This document shows, in pieces, positions 51,394 to 56,587 of a DNA stretch of 56,587 nt (its first letter is position 1; each line of letters begins with the position of its first letter). The DNA is from Candidatus Eremiobacterota bacterium (GTDB lineage Bacteria; Vulcanimicrobiota; Vulcanimicrobiia; Vulcanimicrobiales; Vulcanimicrobiaceae). Location of the stretch: contig JAFAKB010000042.1 in assembly GCA_019235885.1 (NCBI GenBank), positions 1 to 56,587 on the forward strand. The letters are read 5' to 3'. Below the pieces are notes generated by a model, which did not search any database, was not told where the DNA came from, and saw only the letters and a list, made by a program, of their open reading frames with translations. A program made the translations under genes and the position numbers.

Positions 51394-52653
51394 TTACGTC
51401 GTCCCGGTGCGCCTGTCCCGGTAACGAGGGTCGGCGATCGCGCCGGACGCCGCCAACTCTTGCAGCTCGGCCGCGGACAAGCCCAAGTCGCGGCTCAACA
51501 CCTCGGCGGTGTGCGCGCCGACCTGAGAAGGCCCGGGCTCCAGCGGCGGCGCGCCGGCCCGCTCGAAGCGCGGAAACGCGTTGTTGATCACCACCTCGCC
51601 GAGATCCGGATCGTGCAAGCGAGCGAGCGAGCCGCGCGCGGCGATCTGCGGGTTTTCGAAGACCGAGTCGATCGACTCGAGCGGGCCGACCGCGCAGCCG
51701 GCGCCGGTGAGGATCTCGATCACCGCGTCGCGCGGGCGCCCTTCGCAGAACCCCTCGACGATCGCGTCGAGCGCCGCGCCGTTCGCGACGCGGTCCGCGT
51801 TGGTGCGAAAGCGCGGATCGGCCACGAGCGCGTCGCCGCCGACCGTGCGCAGGACGCGCTCGGCGACTTCTTGCGTGCTCCCGGAGAGCGCGACGTAGCG
51901 GCCGCCCTCGCAGCGGTAGGCGCCGCGCGGCGCGGTGTCTTCCATGCGGTTGCCGAGCCGGCGGTGCAGCGTGCCGTTCGCGGCGTACTCGGTGAGCTGC
52001 GACTCGACCAGCTTCATCACCGCCTCGTAGATCGCGAAGTCGATCACCTCGCCTTCGCCGGTTCGCAGGCGGCGCACGTACGCGGCGCAGACCGCGGCGG
52101 TTGCGGCTTGCCCCGCCATCACGTCGGCGAGCGGAAACGCCGGGAGCAGCGGCGGGCGGTCCTCGTAGCCGGAGACCGCGGCGATCCCGGTCATCGCTTC
52201 GGCGAGCGTGCCGAAGCCGGCGCGGTCGCGGTACGGACCGTCTTGCCCGAACGCGGTCACGCGCAGCACGACGAGCTGCGGCGCGGCGGCGAGCAATCGC
52301 TGCGGCGCGAGATTCCAGCGCTCGAGCGTGCCCGGCCGGAAGTTCTCGACGAAGACGTCGAACGAGGGGAGCCAGCGCAGCAACAGCGCCTGCGCGCCGG
52401 GCGAGTGCAGGTCGAGCGCGACGCTCTTCTTGTTCCGCGCCAGCGCCTTCCAGTACAGGCCGATCCCGCTCTTCGTCGCGCCGTAGCGGCGAACGTGGTC
52501 GCCGGAGCCGGGGCGCTCGAGCTTCACGACCTCGGCGCCGAAGTCGGCGAGCATCGCGGCGGTCGACGGCGCGGCGATCATCGTCGAGGCGTCGAGAACC
52601 CGCACGCCGGCGAGCGGCCCGCGGCCCTCCGGGATAGTACCACTTGCGCTCAT
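51394..52653 (-). CDS. CoA-transferase family III (CaiB/BaiF)
   Basis: The 419-residue protein has GVRVLDASTMIAAPSTAAMLADFGAEVVKLE (quoted in parts), SVALDLHSPGAQALLLRW, FVENFRPGTLERW and QDGPYRDRAGFGTLAEAMTG; the catalytic Asp lies in the LPAFPLADVMAGQAAT stretch. Family III enzymes move CoA between carboxylates. As first gene of the operon, with TRAP uptake and tartrate-type dehydrogenase, it may activate an imported dicarboxylate. The ATG at 52653 is preferred; a TTG six codons upstream overlaps a CTGTACAG palindrome that could be a regulator site. Confidence 0.93.
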   Translation of the reverse strand: MSASGTIPEGRGPLAGVRVLDASTMIAAPSTAAMLADFGAEVVKLERPGSGDHVRRYGATKSGIGLYWKALARNKKSVALDLHSPGAQALLLRWLPSFDVFVENFRPGTLERWNLAPQRLLAAAPQLVVLRVTAFGQDGPYRDRAGFGTLAEAMTGIAAVSGYEDRPPLLPAFPLADVMAGQAATAAVCAAYVRRLRTGEGEVIDFAIYEAVMKLVESQLTEYAANGTLHRRLGNRMEDTAPRGAYRCEGGRYVALSGSTQEVAERVLRTVGGDALVADPRFRTNADRVANGAALDAIVEGFCEGRPRDAVIEILTGAGCAVGPLESIDSVFENPQIAARGSLARLHDPDLGEVVINNAFPRFERAGAPPLEPGPSQVGAHTAEVLSRDLGLSAAELQELAASGAIADPRYRDRRTGTT

Positions 52654-52736
52654 GCTGTACAGTAAGTGCAACAGGGGAGCGTCGCGCGCCTTGGCGTGCG
52701 CGTCCTGAATCGTTGCCGCGATTGGAACGTGACACC

Positions 52737-52949
52737 ATGTTGAAGATGGTTCGCATCACTTCGCCGCGCCCGTCGGCGAAGATCGGACGTTACGAGATCG
52801 TCATCACCCGCACCGGCGAGGCGCCGGTCCGCCTCCTCGGCGCCTCGAGCGCCGACCTCGCCAGATCGGCCAGCGCCGTCGTCGCGCACAGCGACGCCAA
52901 CGCGTGCGACCTGCGCACCGCGATGCGCGCCGTGTACGGCGAAGCCTGA
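52737..52949 (+). CDS. Small protein of unknown function
   Basis: The 70-residue protein (MLKMVRITSPRPSAKIGRYEI, then RTGEAPVRLLGASSADLARSA and RTAMRAVYGEA, quoted in parts) has a beta-beta-alpha look, with an N-terminal strand pair and a helical end. The ATG at 52737 is chosen because the frame upstream overlaps the CoA-transferase promoter region and is Arg-rich. It stands alone between two minus-strand genes. I cannot name the family. Confidence 0.5.
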   Translation: MLKMVRITSPRPSAKIGRYEIVITRTGEAPVRLLGASSADLARSASAVVAHSDANACDLRTAMRAVYGEA

Positions 52950-52970
52950 CGCGGCCGCCGAGCACGGCGC

Positions 52971-53819
52971 TCAGGCGCGCGCCAGCGCGACGATTCCGCC
53001 GAACATCAGCGCGGCGGCGGCGCCGCGCCGGACGGCGTCGCCTTCGCCGAACAGCCGCGCGCCGAGCAGCGCGCCGAAGACGATGCTGATCTCACGCGCC
53101 GGCGCGACGAGGCTCACCGGCGCCTGCGCCAGCGCGAAGAGCACCAGGACGTAGGCGATCGGCGAGAGGACGGCGATCCCGGCGATCTCGCGCCTGCACG
53201 CCGACCAGGTCGCCATGACGGCGGCGCGCCGCTCGCGGCCGGCGACCAGCGGCGCCATCACGGCGCACTGCACGACGGAGCGCGACACCTCGTAGAGGAT
53301 CGGCGAGAACGCCAGCGCGGCGACGACGTGCTTGTCCCACAGCGTGTACGCCGCGATCGTCGCGCCGGTCGCCACCCCGTACACCACCGAGGTGCGGACG
53401 TGCGGAACGCGCAGCGTCGCGCCGGTCGCGAGAAAGATTCCGCCGAGGATCGCCGCGATCCCGAGCGCGCCGAGCACGCCGGGCCGCTCGCCGAGCCACA
53501 CCACCGCGGCAATCGACGAGAGCAGCGGCCCCGTGCCGCGCGCGAGCGGATAGACCAGCGAGAGATCGCCGTCGCGGTACCCGCGCTGCAGCGCCAGAAA
53601 ATACAGCGAGTGCAGCACCGCCGTGCCGACGATGAACGCGAGCACGACGGCGTCGAGGCCGCGCGCCGGCCGCGCGAGAACGACGTACACCGCGACGAGC
53701 GGAACCCACAGCGCCGCTGAGGCCGCCGTGCACAACCAGACGAACGCGCTCGTACTCGCCGGCCGCGCGCGCTTCGCGAGCGCGTTCCACGCCGCGTGCA
53801 TCAGAGCCGCGCTCAGCAC
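52971..53819 (-). CDS. DMT-superfamily (EamA) transporter
   Basis: The protein has about ten membrane segments in two EamA halves (MHAAWNALAKRARP, DLSLVYPLARGTGPLLSSIAAVVWLGERP, then SLVAPAREISIVFGALLGARLFGEG). These permeases export amino acids, metabolites or drugs. With the GTG at 53819 the first helix is cut short; in-frame sequence upstream (ERTPLTPVVLALV) looks like its natural beginning, but offers no standard start, so translation may begin further up. The substrate is unknown. Confidence 0.9.
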   Translation of the reverse strand: MLSAALMHAAWNALAKRARPASTSAFVWLCTAASAALWVPLVAVYVVLARPARGLDAVVLAFIVGTAVLHSLYFLALQRGYRDGDLSLVYPLARGTGPLLSSIAAVVWLGERPGVLGALGIAAILGGIFLATGATLRVPHVRTSVVYGVATGATIAAYTLWDKHVVAALAFSPILYEVSRSVVQCAVMAPLVAGRERRAAVMATWSACRREIAGIAVLSPIAYVLVLFALAQAPVSLVAPAREISIVFGALLGARLFGEGDAVRRGAAAALMFGGIVALARA

Positions 53820-53922
53820 GAGCGCGAGAACGACGGGCGTCAGCGGCGTGCGCTCAAGGGCCTTGACGGCCTTCGCAGTCCGGCGTACGATACACCGAAA
53901 GAATTAGGTTTTTCGAGCGGAG

Positions 53923-55563
53923 ATGCTGATGCGAGCACTCGTCGCGGTTGTCTTGTTTTTCTGTGCCCTCCTCCCGATCAACGAACCGGCGCGCGCCGCC
54001 GGTGAGCGTTTTCCCGGGATGACGGCCGCACGCTGGCGCGCCGATCTAGAGACGTTCGCAAAGCTCGCGCCCGAGCGCCACGGCAACCTCTACCGCTTCA
54101 TGACGCCGGAAGCGTTCGCCGCGGCGGTGCGCGCGCTCGAGGACAAGCTGCCGCAGCTCGACGACGACGACGCCGTCGTCGCCGGACTTGCGCGCATCGT
54201 CGCCTCGATCGGCGACGGGCACGACCACGTCTTCGAGCCGTGCGGAAACGGGACGTCGACGAACTACCCGCTTCGGCTGGCGCGCTTCAGCGACGGTGTT
54301 CTGGTTACCGCGGCGCCGCACGCGCTCGCGCCGGTCGTCGGCTCGCGCCTCGTCGCGCTTGAAGGGAAACCGATCGCTGCGGTGTGGAATGCGCTGGTGC
54401 CGGTGATCCCGCACGATCACGACAACGACAGCGCGAGCTCGGACGCGACGACGTTCTTGACCTGCTCGGGACTGCTGCACGGGCTGGGTCTGATTCCGCG
54501 CCCGAGCGAAGCGGCGTTCACGTTCGAGCGCGACGGCAAGCGCACCACGCTGCGGCTGCAACCGCAGGTCTCGTGGGAGTCGACGTACGGGCTGCCGCCC
54601 CGCGATTGGGATCTCTTCGTGGGCGCGCGGGTCCCGCTGGTGCGCTCGTCGCGGGATCTGGCCTGGTTCCGCTGGATCGAAAGCGACGGCGTCCTGTACG
54701 TGCAGCTCAACGCGATCGCGAACCCGCCCGGGACGACGCTGGCGGCGTTCGCCGACGACGTGTTTCGCGCCGCCGACTCGCATCCCGTTCGCACCTTCGT
54801 GCTCGACCTGCGCAACAACGGCGGCGGCGACAACACGCTGGAGAAACCGCTGATCGTCGGAATCGTGCGCCGCCCGGCGCTCTCCGAGCGCGGGCACCTC
54901 TTCGTCATCACCAGCCCCGCCACGTTCTCCGCGGCGCAAAATCTGATCAACCGCCTGCAGAACTATGCCGAGCCGACGTTCGTCGGCGAGCCGTCAGGAG
55001 AGAACGTCAACTTCTACGGCGACACGGCGCACGTACAGCTGCCGAACAGCGGGCTGACGATCGCGCTCGCCCACCTCTACTGGCAGGACATGGACCCGCG
55101 CGACCGGCGCACCGCGACGTTTCCGGAGCTCGCGGCGCCGGCCACGCTGCGCGATTACCTTGAGGGCCGCGACCCGGCGTACGAAGCGATTCTCGCGCAC
55201 CGCGACGACCCGCCGCTCGAGCAGACGCTGCGCACCGCCGCGCAGGCCGGCTACGACGCGGCGCTGGCGGCGTACGACACGTTCACGCGCGATCCGGTCC
55301 ATCGCTACGCCGAGGTCGAGCTCCGCGTCAACAGGCTGGGGTACGTGCTGCTCCGCGCGGGCGATCACAGCGCCGCGATCGCGCTCTTTCGCGTGAACGT
55401 GGAGCGTCACCCGCAATCGTGGAACGCCTGGGACAGCCTGGGCGAAGGCTACGCCGCGGCCGGTGACAAGCCGCGCGCGATCGCGGCCTACGAACGAAGC
55501 CTGGAGCTGAACGCCGACAACGCCGGCGGCCGCGACGCGCTGCAGCGCTTGCGCGGCGGCTAG
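53923..55563 (+). CDS. Exported S41-family peptidase with C-terminal TPR
   Basis: The 546-residue protein has a signal peptide (LMRALVAVVLFFCALLPI), an N-terminal helical cap (about 30-110), a PDZ-like segment (GSRLVALEGKPIAAVW), the S41 catalytic core (TFVLDLRNNGGGDNTLEKP, then ITSPATFSAAQNLIN with the nucleophile Ser, and GEPSGENVNFYGD) and a C-terminal TPR pair (AYAAAGDKPRAIAAYERSLEL). S41 enzymes are C-terminal processing-type serine proteases. ATG at 53923 or 53929. A collapsed gene of the same architecture lies at 9906-10240. Confidence 0.88.
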   Translation: MLMRALVAVVLFFCALLPINEPARAAGERFPGMTAARWRADLETFAKLAPERHGNLYRFMTPEAFAAAVRALEDKLPQLDDDDAVVAGLARIVASIGDGHDHVFEPCGNGTSTNYPLRLARFSDGVLVTAAPHALAPVVGSRLVALEGKPIAAVWNALVPVIPHDHDNDSASSDATTFLTCSGLLHGLGLIPRPSEAAFTFERDGKRTTLRLQPQVSWESTYGLPPRDWDLFVGARVPLVRSSRDLAWFRWIESDGVLYVQLNAIANPPGTTLAAFADDVFRAADSHPVRTFVLDLRNNGGGDNTLEKPLIVGIVRRPALSERGHLFVITSPATFSAAQNLINRLQNYAEPTFVGEPSGENVNFYGDTAHVQLPNSGLTIALAHLYWQDMDPRDRRTATFPELAAPATLRDYLEGRDPAYEAILAHRDDPPLEQTLRTAAQAGYDAALAAYDTFTRDPVHRYAEVELRVNRLGYVLLRAGDHSAAIALFRVNVERHPQSWNAWDSLGEGYAAAGDKPRAIAAYERSLELNADNAGGRDALQRLRGG

Positions 55564-55576
55564 CGCGCCCGCGCGT

Positions 55577-56479
55577 TTACGGTGCGGGCGTGAACTTCTG
55601 GACGAAGTCGCCTTTGCCGTCGCGGTCGCCCCACACGGCGAAGACCGCGTGCGTCTTCGGGTCGACCGCGAGCGTGTGCACGCCGGGCGCGACGGTCACC
55701 GTGTCGAGCTGCTTCGGCGCGGCGCCGCGCTGCAGCTGAAAGCGCGTGATCCCGCCGTCGCCGGCGCAGGCCAGCACGTGCTGCGTCGGGTCGAGGTCGC
55801 ACTGGTCGAAGCGGCCCGCAGGCAGCTCGCCGAGCTTCTTCCCGCTCGGCGCGTAGGCGCTCATCACCCCGCCGCCCGCGACGACGATCTCGTCGTACTG
55901 CGGATCGTACTGCAGCGGGTGGTTGTGCTTGATCTCGGGCGTGGGGATCGTGCGGCTGACCGCCATCGTCGCGGGATCGACCACCGCGATCTCCGAGTCC
56001 GAGTCGATGTTCTGGTAGACCTCGTGCGTCTTCGGGTTGATCGCGAGGTACTCGGGCTTGTGGCCGGGGATCGCGATCGTCTTGATCACCTTGAACGTCT
56101 TCGCGTCGACGACCCAGATGCGCGTGCCGTCGTCCTCGTCGGCGTAGATGCGGCCGTTCGAAGGATCGTACGCGATCGCGTCCACCGAGCCGCCGACGTC
56201 GACGTGGTTCACCACTTTGAGCGCGACCGGGTCGACCTCGCTGACCTCGTTGTCGCCGGTGCCGGTGTAGACGTGTCCGCTCGCCGGGTCGACCGCGACG
56301 CCGTGGACCGGTCCGACGCGCACTTGTCCGACGACCTTGCCGGAATCGGCGTCGACGATCAGCAGCCGCTGCGAGCCGCCGTGCGCGGCGTAGACGCGCC
56401 GGCGCTGCGCGTCGACGGTGACGTAGTCGAATCCGGAGTACACCGGGACGGGCTGGGGCGGCATGGCAGGCGTAAGCAC
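55577..56479 (-). CDS. YVTN/YncE-type beta-propeller protein
   Basis: The 300-residue protein consists of about seven ~40-residue propeller repeats (VYAAHGGSQRLLIVDADSGKVVGQVRVG, VYTGTGDNEVSEVDPVALKV, IYADEDDGTRIWVVDAKTF; quoted in parts). The GTG at 56479 is supported by GGAG 5 nt upstream; the ATG at 56464 is too far away. No signal peptide is seen, though most relatives are exported, so either the N-terminus is mis-set or the protein is cytoplasmic. The function is unknown. The 108 nt beyond hold its promoter region and no gene. Confidence 0.85.
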   Translation of the reverse strand: MLTPAMPPQPVPVYSGFDYVTVDAQRRRVYAAHGGSQRLLIVDADSGKVVGQVRVGPVHGVAVDPASGHVYTGTGDNEVSEVDPVALKVVNHVDVGGSVDAIAYDPSNGRIYADEDDGTRIWVVDAKTFKVIKTIAIPGHKPEYLAINPKTHEVYQNIDSDSEIAVVDPATMAVSRTIPTPEIKHNHPLQYDPQYDEIVVAGGGVMSAYAPSGKKLGELPAGRFDQCDLDPTQHVLACAGDGGITRFQLQRGAAPKQLDTVTVAPGVHTLAVDPKTHAVFAVWGDRDGKGDFVQKFTPAP

Positions 56480-56587
56480 GGGCTCTCCGTTCGGATGCGT
56501 CCGTTGCGCTCCTCTCGGCGCACGTGGTGCGCCTTTGCGGAACGAAGTTTAACGCTATGCTAAGTCGTGGAACGTGCGCTTCGGCGC

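Noticed and set aside
48422-52759. A 1445-residue open frame on the minus strand and a 1340-residue one on the plus strand over the TRAP operon
   Set aside because: Both are shadows of the real genes in very GC-rich DNA: they are Arg/Ala/Asp-rich, have no recognisable domain, and cross several genes with clear motifs.

Overview
This is a high-GC bacterial chromosome segment of about 56.6 kb with roughly 59 genes and no complete rRNA or tRNA gene. The mix points to a diderm, soil-type heterotroph outside the well-studied phyla, most like Eremiobacterota/Vulcanimicrobiota (formerly WPS-2). The reasons are a Terrabacteria-like short sigma factor in a dnaG-rpoD pair, very GC-rich coding with many GTG/TTG starts and 4-nt start/stop overlaps, KGG stress repeats, TPR-type regulators and an outer-membrane-type barrel. 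The taxon is an inference; no marker here settles it.

Layout. 1-9.2 kb: end of a proline dehydrogenase, a HEAT-cyclophilin, a KGG stress protein, three exported proteins of unknown function, rpoD and dnaG, and a DJ-1/PfpI protein with an AraC regulator. 9.2-16.3 kb: a helix-rich unknown, a collapsed S41 peptidase remnant, a prolyl oligopeptidase, an HD phosphohydrolase, a metallothionein-like peptide, a TPR protein and msrA. 16.3-19.0 kb: an aromatic-rich leader peptide and attenuator ahead of a prephenate dehydratase-ACT-DAHP synthase fusion, then an Asn/Gly-rich secreted protein behind a compact structured 5' UTR. 19-25.3 kb: class II aldolase, glutathionyl-hydroquinone reductase-type GST, an EAL phosphodiesterase with a broken GGDEF, an esterase, and a frameshifted class II aldolase.

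25.4-31.5 kb: a complete protocatechuate 4,5-cleavage operon in the order ligK-ligU-ligJ-ligI-ligA-ligB-ligC, with almost every junction overlapping. LigAB opens the ring, LigC oxidises the semialdehyde, LigI hydrolyses the pyrone, LigJ/LigU hydrate and tautomerise, and LigK cleaves to pyruvate and oxaloacetate. The divergent esterase and broken aldolase may once have fed it from phthalate-type esters.

31.5-35.4 kb: an accessory patch of visibly lower GC. It starts at what looks like the 3' end of a tRNA (a possible attachment site) and carries a SIR2-family defence candidate whose expected catalytic His is Ser, a small operon with a strong promoter and XRE regulator, and an orphan antitoxin followed by the first few codons of a lost PIN toxin.

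35.4-56.6 kb: two paralogous kelch propellers with probable leaderless starts, a VOC protein, a glycosyltransferase, an aspartic protease with PDZ, an arsR-SRPBCC-DUF899 operon with a visible operator, a PcaC-like decarboxylase with GntR regulator, a beta-barrel protein, a five-gene TRAP transporter/CoA-transferase/dehydrogenase operon, a DMT transporter, an intact S41-TPR peptidase and a YVTN propeller. A 25-nt palindromic repeat occurs three times (27.2, 30.6 and 47.3 kb). No gene-free stretch exceeds about 300 bases. No CRISPR, insertion sequence or integrase is visible. The best candidates for something undescribed are the attenuator with fused aromatic enzyme, the three-way-junction leader at 18.33 kb and the SIR2 patch.
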